Shown piece by piece: positions 6,405-13,680 of a stretch of 34,713 nucleotides of DNA. A program made the translations under genes and the position numbers. The notes beneath the pieces were generated by a model. The model worked only from the letters and a program-made list of their open reading frames with translations, made no database searches and was not told the origin of the DNA. Each line of letters opens with the position of its first letter. Position 1 is the stretch's first letter. Where the stretch lies: the NCBI RefSeq assembly GCF_001437605.1, contig NZ_JQCQ01000019.1:1-34713 (forward strand), written 5' to 3'. This stretch comes from Pediococcus argentinicus (lineage in GTDB: Bacteria > Bacillota > Bacilli > Lactobacillales > Lactobacillaceae).

Positions 6405-7547
6405 CTAATTTTTAGCAGTTTCTAATTTCACATTACGTGATGATAATGATTCAGCAAAGAAAATCACTCCGCCAATAATCATTACAGTAACTAATGTTTG
6501 AGTTGAAGAATTCCAAAGGCCTGCTCCGTAATAGAGAATGCTCTTGAGTCCATCGAAGAGTGGCTTCATTGGTAACCATGGTAACACCCAATTCTGATAG
6601 AAGTTTGGTAACATTTCTGGAGCCATTGTTAGCAACGGAGCTGAGAAGAATAGTAGTAGAACAAATACTATTAATCCAGGGAATTCTAGCCATGCAATTA
6701 CCCCTGAGAATAACATGATGAAGGCAAAGCTCGTTAATGAAACAAACATTCCGACTAAACCGAAGTTATCAAAGTGATAATTTAAAATTGCACCTAAATA
6801 CCATGTTGTGGCAAATCCAATCATTAATGCTAGTCCAGCAGCAACAGCCACTTGAATAAATTTAAATCCAAAACGAGTGGTTCTCTTAGTGAACTTGATT
6901 TCTTTACCAGCATAGAACAACAGCAAACTTACTACTAAACTTGCTAACCAAATTGGTTGGAAGAAAACTGTATTTGCAGCTGTTAGACCCTTGGTTGAAT
7001 GAACGGTTTCAACATCGGCCACAATTGGATTCGATAGACGTGTAACTGCTGAAGCAGAAACCGAAACGTGGTGTTGTGCCAATTGTCCAACAATTTGTCC
7101 TTGGATTCCTTGGCCGATTCCGCCAACCATAGCAGTCAATCCTGATTTCAATGAAGTTGCTAAGGTACTATTCTTGGCTTCGTTAATATAGATCTTTACT
7201 TGGGCCGGTTGAGCTGTATTGCTGGTAGCTAGCGTGCCAATCTTCTTTGAAAAATCTTTTGGAATGACGATAGCACCATAGTAATGTTGGTGGTTCATAT
7301 CTGATTTAAGAGTTGTAGTTGAACTAACCTTACTCCATTTAAAAGCTGCTCTCTTATCGCTACTTTTATCATGCTCAGTAACCTTATCAACGACTTTTTG
7401 GCCTAACTGGCCTTGATCCTCATTAACAATCGCTAATGGTACTTCTTGTAATTTAGCTTGTTTCACTGGAATCTGTGCTAAAGCTAAGACAAACGTCAGG
7501 ATAATGCCTGCAATAATGGCAAACCCGAAAAACTTATTTTTAAACAT
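6405..7547 (-). CDS. YhgE/Pip-like ABC-2 type membrane protein, 380 aa
   Basis: One N-terminal span (FFGFAIIAGIILTFVLALAQ, residues 6-25), a large extracytoplasmic domain to about residue 195 with the family pattern VPLAIVNEDQG near 36-46 and YYGAIVIPKDFS near 88-99, then five C-terminal spans (about 197-212, 229-250, 262-285, 287-308, 350-367). This is the single-protein YhgE/DUF3533 layout related to ABC-2 exporters and phage infection protein; such proteins are thought to export or tolerate toxic compounds and are often held off by an adjacent TetR, as here. No ATPase is near. Start ATG follows AAGGAGAG. A consensus promoter and large palindrome lie upstream. Confidence 0.82.
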   Translation of the reverse strand: MFKNKFFGFAIIAGIILTFVLALAQIPVKQAKLQEVPLAIVNEDQGQLGQKVVDKVTEHDKSSDKRAAFKWSKVSSTTTLKSDMNHQHYYGAIVIPKDFSKKIGTLATSNTAQPAQVKIYINEAKNSTLATSLKSGLTAMVGGIGQGIQGQIVGQLAQHHVSVSASAVTRLSNPIVADVETVHSTKGLTAANTVFFQPIWLASLVVSLLLFYAGKEIKFTKRTTRFGFKFIQVAVAAGLALMIGFATTWYLGAILNYHFDNFGLVGMFVSLTSFAFIMLFSGVIAWLEFPGLIVFVLLLFFSAPLLTMAPEMLPNFYQNWVLPWLPMKPLFDGLKSILYYGAGLWNSSTQTLVTVMIIGGVIFFAESLSSRNVKLETAKN

Positions 7548-7660
7548 ATGAAAACTCTCCTTCTAGTAACTTCCTTCGCAGAGCTTTTCTAAACGAATTT
7601 CCATTTCTACATCACAGAAATACTGGCCTTAGAAAAACTAGTGACTGATTAGTTTTAATC

Positions 7661-7726
7661 GTTTGATTGAGTACTCACTCAAACAACTTCCAAAACTTAT
7701 TATACTGATGATCATGACTATGTCAA
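7661..7726 (-). promoter_or_regulatory. Consensus promoter of the YhgE-like gene with downstream TetR operator
   Basis: Minus strand: -35 TTGACA (7721-7726) and -10 TATAAT (7699-7704), both perfect, 16-bp spacer. Just downstream, at 7661-7684, is a 24-bp palindrome (half-site GTTTGATTGAGT) with one mismatched pair. With so strong a promoter, expression must depend on repression, and a protein on this site would block early elongation. Confidence 0.75.
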
Positions 7727-7765
7727 CAACAAATTAGTATCTTAGTGATTTTATTTAGCATTTAA

Positions 7766-7806
7766 TTAAGTGTTTACTTAAACTACAGCAAGGAATGTTG
7801 TATACT
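7766..7806 (+). promoter_or_regulatory. Promoter and second operator of the TetR gene at 7838
   Basis: TTAAGT (7766-7771) and ACTTAA (7776-7781) form a palindrome resembling the larger one at 7661 (shared TT-R-AGTG and TACT-Y-AA). A -10 TATACT lies at 7801-7806 with a weak TTAAAC -35 at 7778. This fits autorepression by the same TetR. Confidence 0.55.
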
Positions 7807-7837
7807 AATACTAAACAAATACAACGAGGAACGAATT

Positions 7838-8473
7838 ATGGATCATACTGAATTACGCCTATTTCAAGATGCTCATGTTTTAGATGATTTTACCGATAAG
7901 CAAGTTAGTATCTTAGTGGCTGCAATCGATGTCTTTGCGACTAAGGGCTATGCCAATACAAGTACGAAGGAAATTGCAAAACAAGCTGGTGTTTCTGAAG
8001 GAAATATTTTTAATAAATTTACAAACAAGCGTGGACTACTCGACGCTATCATTGAACCTGTTATCTACTCTATCTTTCCAAGTACCATGCAAGACTTAGT
8101 ACAGTCGTCACCATCCGATGACTTTCTAACATTGCATGCCTTTGTAGATGCCTTTATCAGAAATCGGCTTGAGTTTCTCTATGCAAATGAAAAAGTCCTC
8201 AAGATTTTAATTTCAGAATTAGCGTATGATAATCAAACTCGGTCAGATTTCTTTGATAATCTTCCAAAAGAAATCTTTGTTAATTTAAACCAAGAATTAG
8301 ATCAACTCAAAGATCGTCACATGTTGATTGATTGGCCAAATCCGGAAATCATCCGCATTATTATCACAATGACTGGCGGATTAGCATTAGGACGTCTTTT
8401 CTTTGACCAAACTATTAAAGATAGTGAAGTAACGCACACAGTGAACGCAATGACTAAAGCACTAGCTAAATAA
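7838..8473 (+). CDS. TetR/AcrR family regulator of the YhgE-like exporter, 211 aa
   Basis: Helix-turn-helix at residues 22-67: VSILVAAIDVFATKGYANTS, then TKEIAKQAGVSEGNIFNKFT. The G-x-I-x-x-x-F recognition helix is standard. The C-terminal part contains a large helical domain. It follows ACGAGGAACG. Divergent pairing with a YhgE/Pip gene is common in lactobacilli, and two related palindromes, one before each gene, support joint control. The inducer is presumably a membrane-active compound, which is inference. Confidence 0.88.
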   Translation: MDHTELRLFQDAHVLDDFTDKQVSILVAAIDVFATKGYANTSTKEIAKQAGVSEGNIFNKFTNKRGLLDAIIEPVIYSIFPSTMQDLVQSSPSDDFLTLHAFVDAFIRNRLEFLYANEKVLKILISELAYDNQTRSDFFDNLPKEIFVNLNQELDQLKDRHMLIDWPNPEIIRIIITMTGGLALGRLFFDQTIKDSEVTHTVNAMTKALAK

Positions 8474-8476
8474 AAC

Positions 8477-8517
8477 AAAAGCATGATATTCACCATAAAA
8501 TGAATATCATGCTTTTT
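8477..8517. terminator. Strong bidirectional terminator, TetR/NmrA junction
   Basis: AAAAGCATGATATTCA (8477-8492) pairs perfectly with TGAATATCATGCTTTT (8501-8516), loop of 8 bases, A and T tracts on either side. It serves both convergent genes. Confidence 0.85.
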
Positions 8518-8523
8518 AGATTT

Positions 8524-9165
8524 CTACATAAACGGATATGGACTATCACCATCTGTACCTGGTTCGTCAAGGCCAACTGATTCTCGTTCTCCTAAATTAG
8601 AATCATTGAGTAATTTAACTATATAGTCAGCGATACTTGCACGTGTAATCACGGTACCTCGAAACTGTTCACCTTTTTGCGTTGTTTCATAATTAATCTC
8701 GGTTCGATCAGACATCCATCCCGGACGCAAAATTGTGTAATTCAAATCAGAGTCCTCAATTAATTTAGCTGCTGCTTTAAAATCCGAAATTCCATTAGGG
8801 TCTACACTTTTACTCCATTCACCAAATTTACCATGAACCTCATCATAAATACCCAAGCCGAGAATATAAATTAATCGACTTACATGATTTTTATGCATAG
8901 CAGGAAAAATCTGATTAATAAAATCAACCATCTTTCCACCAAGACCGACTACAACTGCATCCTGATTCTTTATAGCCTGATTCAATATCTCTGAATCCAT
9001 GACATCCCCAGTTATAACTGTTGATTCTACTGACATTACTGGTAAATTAATCTGATTTTTGTGATGTAAAAGTAAAGTTAAATGAATATTATTTGAAGAT
9101 AAAAGTTGTTGTTCTAAAACTTTCATTGTTCTACCTGCTGCGCCTAAAATTAAAACATTTTTCAT
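8524..9165 (-). CDS. NmrA/atypical SDR-family NAD(P)-binding protein, 213 aa
   Basis: Starting from ATG 9165 (GAGG ten bases upstream), the protein opens MKNVLILGAAGRTMKVLEQQ, whose G-x-A-G-R-T loop is the nucleotide site of NmrA-like atypical SDRs. Then VITGDVMDSEILNQAI gives the D-x-x-D positions, VVVGLGGK follows, and LNYTILRPGWM is the family's TxLRPG motif near residue 150. No Y-x-x-x-K is present where expected, as in sensor-type members. These proteins either reduce quinones or sense NADP. An upstream extension to 9237 lacks a ribosome binding site and is not used. It is not obviously paired with a regulator. Confidence 0.8.
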   Translation of the reverse strand: MKNVLILGAAGRTMKVLEQQLLSSNNIHLTLLLHHKNQINLPVMSVESTVITGDVMDSEILNQAIKNQDAVVVGLGGKMVDFINQIFPAMHKNHVSRLIYILGLGIYDEVHGKFGEWSKSVDPNGISDFKAAAKLIEDSDLNYTILRPGWMSDRTEINYETTQKGEQFRGTVITRASIADYIVKLLNDSNLGERESVGLDEPGTDGDSPYPFM

Positions 9166-9251
9166 ACTATGTAAGCCTCTTTTTAGTATATATTTTGAAA
9201 TTACGAACAGTATATTCTTTCTTAAATGAATAATCAATTAATTAAAATAAT

Positions 9252-9284
9252 AAAAAAACTTTCAACTATTATTTTAATTGAAAG
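9252..9284 (-). terminator. Terminator of TMEM175-like gene 1
   Basis: Minus strand: CTTTCAA and TTGAAAG pair around a 12-base loop (9259-9284), followed by T7 at 9258-9252. It lies 16 bases after the stop of the gene at 9301. Confidence 0.7.
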
Positions 9285-9300
9285 CCCTTAAAGAAGCCTG

Positions 9301-9858
9301 CTAATTACGTCGTGGTAAAGACGCCACAATCGCCACTCTTAAAACAGTAATAATTCCTAAAATCAATGCGATATATGGTAAAAATAGTGATAATACCAAG
9401 CCAATCAGCCATATATAATTACGATGCCATATTTCATTCCAAGGAAATTTTGAATGATCTTCATTTTTTGATAAATCTACCTGCCAACTTAAAAGTGAAA
9501 GCAAACATGCCCACCCAATTCCAATAACACAGAAAACTGCTTGTGGTAATGGTCGTGTGGGATATTCGGCCACCCAAGCAGTTGCTACTGGCAATGTAGA
9601 CACCCAGAACAGCAAGATCATATTAATCCAAAAGACTCCGTATGTAATATCACCCGTTCGTTTAAAGATTTCGTGATGTCCTAGCCATAAATTAACTAGA
9701 CTAAAGAAGCTGATTACAAAGGCCACTAGTGGAATAAATACCTTACTCAAGTCCGACCATTCATACCCTTCTGGCATATGAACCTCCAGAATCATGATTG
9801 TCATAATAATCGCAAGAATTGCATCCGTTAGAGCCTCAACCCGTTGTTTGTTTAACAT
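9301..9858 (-). CDS. TMEM175/DUF1211-family membrane protein, copy 1, 185 aa
   Basis: The opening KQRVEALTDAILAIIMTIMI is the family signature (R-x-x-x-x-T/S-D-x-x-x-A-I-x-x-T-I-M), lining the pore in bacterial TMEM175 potassium channels. Six hydrophobic spans follow at about residues 10-27, 41-60, 73-92, 107-125, 149-164 and 166-180. A conserved HHEIF after span 2 is also typical. Predicted to form potassium-permeable channels in the membrane. Start ATG follows GGAGG. A close paralogue sits at 13681, on the other side of the riboflavin operon, with a near-identical N-terminus; the pair probably arose by duplication. Confidence 0.82.
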   Translation of the reverse strand: MLNKQRVEALTDAILAIIMTIMILEVHMPEGYEWSDLSKVFIPLVAFVISFFSLVNLWLGHHEIFKRTGDITYGVFWINMILLFWVSTLPVATAWVAEYPTRPLPQAVFCVIGIGWACLLSLLSWQVDLSKNEDHSKFPWNEIWHRNYIWLIGLVLSLFLPYIALILGIITVLRVAIVASLPRRN

Positions 9859-9875
9859 TTTATATTTCCTCCGTA

Positions 9876-9913
9876 CAAAAATGGCGTTAACTGTCCAAAG
9901 ACAGCAACGCCAT
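9876..9913 (-). terminator. Hairpin with T-tract between ribH and TMEM175-like gene 1
   Basis: Minus strand: ATGGCGTT (9913-9906) pairs with AACGCCAT (9888-9881), extended by CTGTC/GACAG, followed by TTTTTG. It terminates the riboflavin operon. Because a promoter lies upstream of it (9925-9953), it is also in the 5' leader of the channel gene and could act as an attenuator there. Confidence 0.7.
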
Positions 9914-9924
9914 GCGTTATTAAA

Positions 9925-9953
9925 ATTGTATACTTTGTTGGAAGTTCACTCAA
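9925..9953 (-). promoter_or_regulatory. Promoter for TMEM175-like gene 1
   Basis: -35 TTGAGT (9948-9953) and -10 TACAAT (9925-9930) with a 17-bp spacer. Predicted start is near 9918, so the transcript would begin just before the hairpin at 9913-9881. Confidence 0.55.
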
Positions 9954-9964
9954 TAGATAGATTT

Positions 9965-10429
9965 TTAAACTAAGCTCTTTTTCAAATTAATCATTTCAAT
10001 TACATCCATCGCACATTCACTACCTTTATTACCTGATTTCAGCCCGGCACGATCCATTGCTTGATCAACAGTATCTGTTGTCACCACTCCGAATAGCGTT
10101 GGAATTCCTGTTTCTATCCCAATTTTAGCAACGCCATCAGCGACCGCCTTACAAACCAAATCATAATGCGAAGTTTCTCCTCGAATAACAGCTCCTAAAG
10201 TAATAAGCCCGTCATATTTCCCTGATTCTGCCATTATTTTGGCGACCGTTGGAATTTCGAAAGCACCTGAAACCCAAACCGTTTGAATCTCATCTTCATT
10301 AACGCCATGTCTAACTAACGTATCGACTGCTCCATCCAATAACTTGCTGGTAACCGTACTATTAAAACGTGCAATGGCAATACCAATTTTTAAATTATTT
10401 CCATTGAAAGATCCTTTAATCTCTTGCAT
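9965..10429 (-). CDS. ribH: 6,7-dimethyl-8-ribityllumazine synthase
   Basis: Condenses 5-amino-6-ribitylaminouracil with 3,4-dihydroxy-2-butanone 4-phosphate, the penultimate step of riboflavin synthesis, as an icosahedral or pentameric cytoplasmic enzyme. Visible signatures are IGIAIARFNSTVTSKLLDGA at about residues 16-35, WVSGAFEIP at 52-60, and GAVIRGETSHYDLVC at 80-94 with the catalytic His. The 154-residue length is standard. Last gene of the operon, 11 bases after ribBA, start preceded by AGGGGG. Confidence 0.96.
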   Translation of the reverse strand: MQEIKGSFNGNNLKIGIAIARFNSTVTSKLLDGAVDTLVRHGVNEDEIQTVWVSGAFEIPTVAKIMAESGKYDGLITLGAVIRGETSHYDLVCKAVADGVAKIGIETGIPTLFGVVTTDTVDQAMDRAGLKSGNKGSECAMDVIEMINLKKSLV

Positions 10430-10440
10430 AATGATTCCCC

Positions 10441-11640
10441 CTATAAATCCAATTGGTGGTGAAACTTTTTCTTTTTAGTTTTTAAATATTTTAGATCTTC
10501 AGACGTAGGTTCCGTTTGAATTGGGACTACTTCTGCGACTTCAATTCCATACTTTGCTAATTGTTGGACCTTGTCTGGATTATTAGTTAGCAATCTAATT
10601 TTATTGATGCCCATATGATACAAAGTGGCTGCTGCTAAATCATATGATCGCTCATCAGGTTGGAATCCTAGTTGTTCATTAGCTTGAACTGTATCCAGTC
10701 CTTGTTCCTGTAATTCATAAGCTTTTAGCTTATTTAGAAGCCCAATTCCACGCCCCTCTTGTGGCAAATAAAGCACCATTCCGTTACCGTCGTTTTCAAT
10801 TTTATTAAGTGTATTATGCAGTTGCTCACCACAGTCACATCTCTTTGAACCAAACACATCACCCGTTAAGCACTCTGAATGCAATCGAACTAATGGAATC
10901 GATTCAGTTACATTAACATTCTTCGAGATAGATAAAATGGGACGACTATCCTGGATACTAGAAAATCCTCGGAGTTTAAAATTACCGAAAACTGTTGGCA
11001 AATGGACGTCTGCCTCATCTCGAATTATATTATCTTCGTGTTTAATTCGATATTCGACAATATCTTCAATAGTTAGAAATGGAATCTCCAATCCTTCAGC
11101 CATTGCTTTTAATTCCGAAGTTCGAGCCATTTGACCATTTTTCTTAACAATTTCACAAATGTAACTTACTGGATTACAACCAGCCAATCGTGCTAAATCA
11201 ACGGCAGCTTCAGTATGACCACGTCGTTCAACTACTCCACCATCTTTGGCAACTAATGGAAAAACATGTCCCGGATGAAAGAAGTCTTTGGATAAACTAG
11301 TTGAATCGGCCAGGCTCTTAATTGTTTTTGCACGTTCATAAGCCGAAATACCAGTTTTTGTTTCATTCGAATCAACAGATAGTGTAAATGCAGTTTGAAA
11401 GCGGTCATGACTGCTACTAACAATTGGCGATAATCCTAATCTATCAGCATTATTTCGACTCATTGGAACACATAAGAGCCCCTTAGCCGATGAAATCATT
11501 CGATTAACTGTTTCGGGCTTCACTAACTCCGCAATGCCAATCATATCTCCTTCCGCTTCTCGTGATTTATCATCTGCGACAATTACTAGGCCACCACGTT
11601 TCAACGCAGTTAAAGATTTTATAACTCTCTCTTCACTCAT
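10441..11640 (-). CDS. ribBA: Bifunctional 3,4-dihydroxy-2-butanone-4-phosphate synthase / GTP cyclohydrolase II
   Basis: The N-terminal half (to about residue 200) is the DHBP synthase, with DDKSREAEGDMIG near 23-35, RNNADRLG, and GHVFPLVAKDGGVVERRGHTEA near 124-144. The C-terminal half is GTP cyclohydrolase II, with the zinc site S-E-C-L-T-G-D-V-F-G-S-K-R-C-D-C at about 255-270 (C-x10-C-x-C), then QEGRGIGLLNK near 294-304. It supplies both committed precursors, from GTP and from ribulose 5-phosphate. It overlaps the end of ribE by four bases (ATGA), which indicates translational coupling. Length 399 is normal for the fusion. Confidence 0.97.
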   Translation of the reverse strand: MSEERVIKSLTALKRGGLVIVADDKSREAEGDMIGIAELVKPETVNRMISSAKGLLCVPMSRNNADRLGLSPIVSSSHDRFQTAFTLSVDSNETKTGISAYERAKTIKSLADSTSLSKDFFHPGHVFPLVAKDGGVVERRGHTEAAVDLARLAGCNPVSYICEIVKKNGQMARTSELKAMAEGLEIPFLTIEDIVEYRIKHEDNIIRDEADVHLPTVFGNFKLRGFSSIQDSRPILSISKNVNVTESIPLVRLHSECLTGDVFGSKRCDCGEQLHNTLNKIENDGNGMVLYLPQEGRGIGLLNKLKAYELQEQGLDTVQANEQLGFQPDERSYDLAAATLYHMGINKIRLLTNNPDKVQQLAKYGIEVAEVVPIQTEPTSEDLKYLKTKKKKFHHQLDL

Positions 11641-12233
11641 TTTTTATTACCCACTTTCTGCATTAAATACTTTCCTAAAATATCCGTCTCCAAGTTCACT
11701 GATCCACCAATTCGTAGTTGATTTAAAGTGGTTTCCTGTGTGGTATGTGGGATTATATCCACTTCAAACACATTTCCTATAACTTGAACAACCGTTAAAC
11801 TAATTCCATTAACTGCAATTGAGCCTTTTTCAACTATTTGATATTTAAGATTAGAATCATACTTAAAGAACAATTTGATCGAGTTACCATTTGGAATCCG
11901 TTTTGTTAGAATGCCGGTCCCATTAATATGTCCCAATACAAAATGACCATCAATTCCGTCAATAGGTCTAAGCGAACGTTCCAGATTGATTTGTTGTCCC
12001 TTAGTAAAATGATTAAAAGTAGTTCTTTGAACTGTTTCTGGCATCACATCCGCAATAAATTCATTTTCAGTAAAACTTATAACCGTTAAACACACTCCAT
12101 TTACACAAATACTGTCACCAACTTTTAAATCTTCCATTCTTAATTGGTTGGTTTGGATTTGAATTTGCATGCCTTTTACATTTCTCGATACACTCTTTAT
12201 TTTGCCAACATCTTGAACTATTCCACTAAACAT
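11637..12233 (-). CDS. ribE: Riboflavin synthase, alpha subunit
   Basis: Dismutes two lumazine molecules to riboflavin. The diagnostic start MFSGIVQDVGKI is present, and two tandem lumazine-binding barrels can be followed: SICVNGVCLTV near residues 42-52 and, in the second half, SIAVNGISLTVVQV near 138-151, with FVLGHINGTG between. Length 198 is typical. It overlaps the ribD end by eight bases and ribBA by four. Paired with ribH it forms the final enzyme complex of the pathway. Confidence 0.96.
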   Translation of the reverse strand: MFSGIVQDVGKIKSVSRNVKGMQIQIQTNQLRMEDLKVGDSICVNGVCLTVISFTENEFIADVMPETVQRTTFNHFTKGQQINLERSLRPIDGIDGHFVLGHINGTGILTKRIPNGNSIKLFFKYDSNLKYQIVEKGSIAVNGISLTVVQVIGNVFEVDIIPHTTQETTLNQLRIGGSVNLETDILGKYLMQKVGNKK

Positions 12234-13299
12234 GAGGTACCTCCTGTCGATCAGCCGTGATTTTTAAATCAGATTCGATCTGCTGAACGTCCTCTATTCT
12301 GAAATTCAACTCAACCAACTTATCCATTTTCGAATAAGCTACAGGTAAAGATTGACCACCCCATAATTTGGGAGATATATAGTTTATCACCCGATCAACT
12401 AATCCAGCTTGAATAAAATCAGACTGGACTCTACTGCCACCTTCGACTAATATCGACTGAATTCCTTTTTCATTTAAAAACGAAGTAATTCTTTCGGGAG
12501 TCCAGCGTCCTTCCACAACTTCTACGTTGTTATTCTTAATCTCACAGTCGTTTTCGTGACATAAAATCAAGACTGGTGCCTGTTTGTCATTTACTATTTG
12601 AGAATCAACGATAGAAGATGCATTATTCACCAATAAAATTCGAACAGGTGGATACTTAATATTTGTATCATTTCTAACTGTAAGCGCCGGATTATCGATC
12701 TTTAACGTATGTTCACCAATCAGAATTGCCTGATAGTTTTGGCGAATTTGATTAGCATCCTTCAGTGCTTCATGACCGGTTATAATGGATCTTTGATTTT
12801 CTATTTGGTTCAACTTGCCATCTAACGTGCTGGCATACTTTAAAGTGATGAATGGTCGTTGATTTTCAAAATAAAAGTTATAAAACTGGTTGATATTTCG
12901 AACATCTTTACTTAAAGAAGTCATTACAACTTCAACATGATGCTCCCTTAAGAATCGGATTCCATTTTCATGTACAACCGGATTGGGATCTTTTTGACCA
13001 ATCACAACTTTGTGAATTCCAACTCCAACAATTCTTCTACAGCACGGTGGTGTTTCACCAAAATGACTGCACGGTTCCAAAGTAACGTACATAGTTGCAC
13101 CTTGCGCTTGATCGATAGATTTCAAATTGTTCAAAGTGTCAATTTCAGCATGGTTCGCACCAAATTGTTTATGATAGCCTGTTGCTAATATCTGATTATC
13201 TTTAACAATTACGGCTCCAACCATTGGATTAGTGTAAGTACATCCCTGGCCATGGCGTGCTGCTTGTATCGCTAATTTCATATAATCAACATCGTTCAA
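12226..13299 (-). CDS. ribD: Bifunctional diaminohydroxyphosphoribosylaminopyrimidine deaminase / reductase
   Basis: Zinc deaminase domain with HAEIDTL and PCSHFGETPPC (C-x8-C), then the reductase domain with LKYASTLDGK and EGGSRVQSDFIQAGLVDRV. It does steps 2 and 3 of riboflavin synthesis. Start choice: the longest frame opens at 13341, inside the riboswitch terminator loop, so is rejected. ATG 13308 directly abuts the only GGAG (13309-13312) and has no spacing. TTG at 13299 has GGAG nine bases upstream and gives MNDVDYMKLAIQ, matching the usual RibD beginning, so it is preferred (357 aa). ATG 13308 is the alternative. Confidence 0.93.
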   Translation of the reverse strand: MNDVDYMKLAIQAARHGQGCTYTNPMVGAVIVKDNQILATGYHKQFGANHAEIDTLNNLKSIDQAQGATMYVTLEPCSHFGETPPCCRRIVGVGIHKVVIGQKDPNPVVHENGIRFLREHHVEVVMTSLSKDVRNINQFYNFYFENQRPFITLKYASTLDGKLNQIENQRSIITGHEALKDANQIRQNYQAILIGEHTLKIDNPALTVRNDTNIKYPPVRILLVNNASSIVDSQIVNDKQAPVLILCHENDCEIKNNNVEVVEGRWTPERITSFLNEKGIQSILVEGGSRVQSDFIQAGLVDRVINYISPKLWGGQSLPVAYSKMDKLVELNFRIEDVQQIESDLKITADRQEVPHV

Positions 13300-13312
13300 T
13301 CTATTCATCTCC

Positions 13313-13350
13313 AAAAAAATACCCCGCAATGAATTAATCATTACGGGGTA
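13313..13350 (-). terminator. Riboswitch-controlled terminator before ribD
   Basis: Minus strand: TACCCCGTAATGA (13350-13338) pairs with TCATTGCGGGGTA (13332-13320), one mismatch-wobble, 5-base loop, then T7. It lies about 95 bases after the FMN aptamer and only a few bases before the ribD ribosome binding site. It is the expression platform: FMN binding should favour this hairpin and stop transcription. Confidence 0.88.
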
Positions 13351-13443
13351 AGGTTATTTGAATATCCAAATAGACCACATACGAAGCTGATGAGTTAAAG
13401 ACAAAAAGTCTCTACGCATGCATAAACGTATAGGTTCTACTTT

Positions 13444-13569
13444 TTCTTCTCCCATCCAGACTTTACTGTCGGTCCCAGACTCACACTGGGTCAACCGCTA
13501 TGAAGCGGGTCACGGACTTCAACTTTCGTTGTTACCGTCGGTCGGGAATTGCACCCTGCCCCGAAGAAA
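13444..13569 (-). ncRNA. FMN riboswitch (RFN element) controlling the riboflavin operon
   Basis: Read on the minus strand, the conserved RFN landmarks follow in order: CTTCGGGGCAGGGTG, AATTCCCGACCGACGG, a stem-loop around AACAACGAAAGTTG, AGTCCGTGACCC, a variable arm, GTGAGTCTGGGACCG, ACAGTAAAGTCTGGATGGG and the closing GAGAAG. This six-helix junction binds FMN. Together with the terminator at 13350-13313 it should shut off ribD-ribE-ribBA-ribH when flavin is plentiful. It is the only stretch of note between ribD and the next gene, apart from the promoter and the toxin remnant. Confidence 0.96.
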
Positions 13570-13590
13570 TCATATTTAGTTTTCACAGCT

Positions 13591-13620
13591 AGAGTACACT
13601 AGTGTTGGAAATTTTGTCAA
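13591..13620 (-). promoter_or_regulatory. Promoter of the riboflavin operon
   Basis: Perfect -35 TTGACA (13615-13620) and -10 TACTCT (13591-13596), 18-bp spacer. Transcription would begin about 15 bases before the FMN aptamer. Confidence 0.7.
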
Positions 13621-13628
13621 ATTAGTTT

Positions 13629-13659
13629 TTGAGTTGATTAAAAATTAGCAAAAAAATAA
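13629..13659 (+). repeat. Remnant of the type I toxin gene 3' end
   Basis: About 30 bases match the end of toxin B (19219-19250): TTGAGTTGATTAAAAAT, then YAGC and an A-tract ending in TAA. A C-to-T change turns one codon into a stop, and nothing upstream resembles the toxin. It is probably a solo scar of the element found intact at 14.4 and 19.0 kb. On the minus strand it gives a T-tract and may help end the TMEM175-like gene 2 message. Confidence 0.55.
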
Positions 13660-13680
13660 ACTTGCCAAGACATTGAAACC

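Noticed and set aside
9166-9237. 24-codon N-terminal extension of the NmrA-like protein
   Set aside because: It has no ribosome binding site, while ATG 9165 does and starts right at the nucleotide-binding fold.
13300-13341. Longest ribD frame starting at 13341
   Set aside because: That ATG lies in the loop of the riboswitch terminator and has no ribosome binding site; the added residues do not resemble RibD.
13313-13569. A T-box or other leader instead of an FMN riboswitch
   Set aside because: The RFN consensus segments are all present in order and the operon is for riboflavin.
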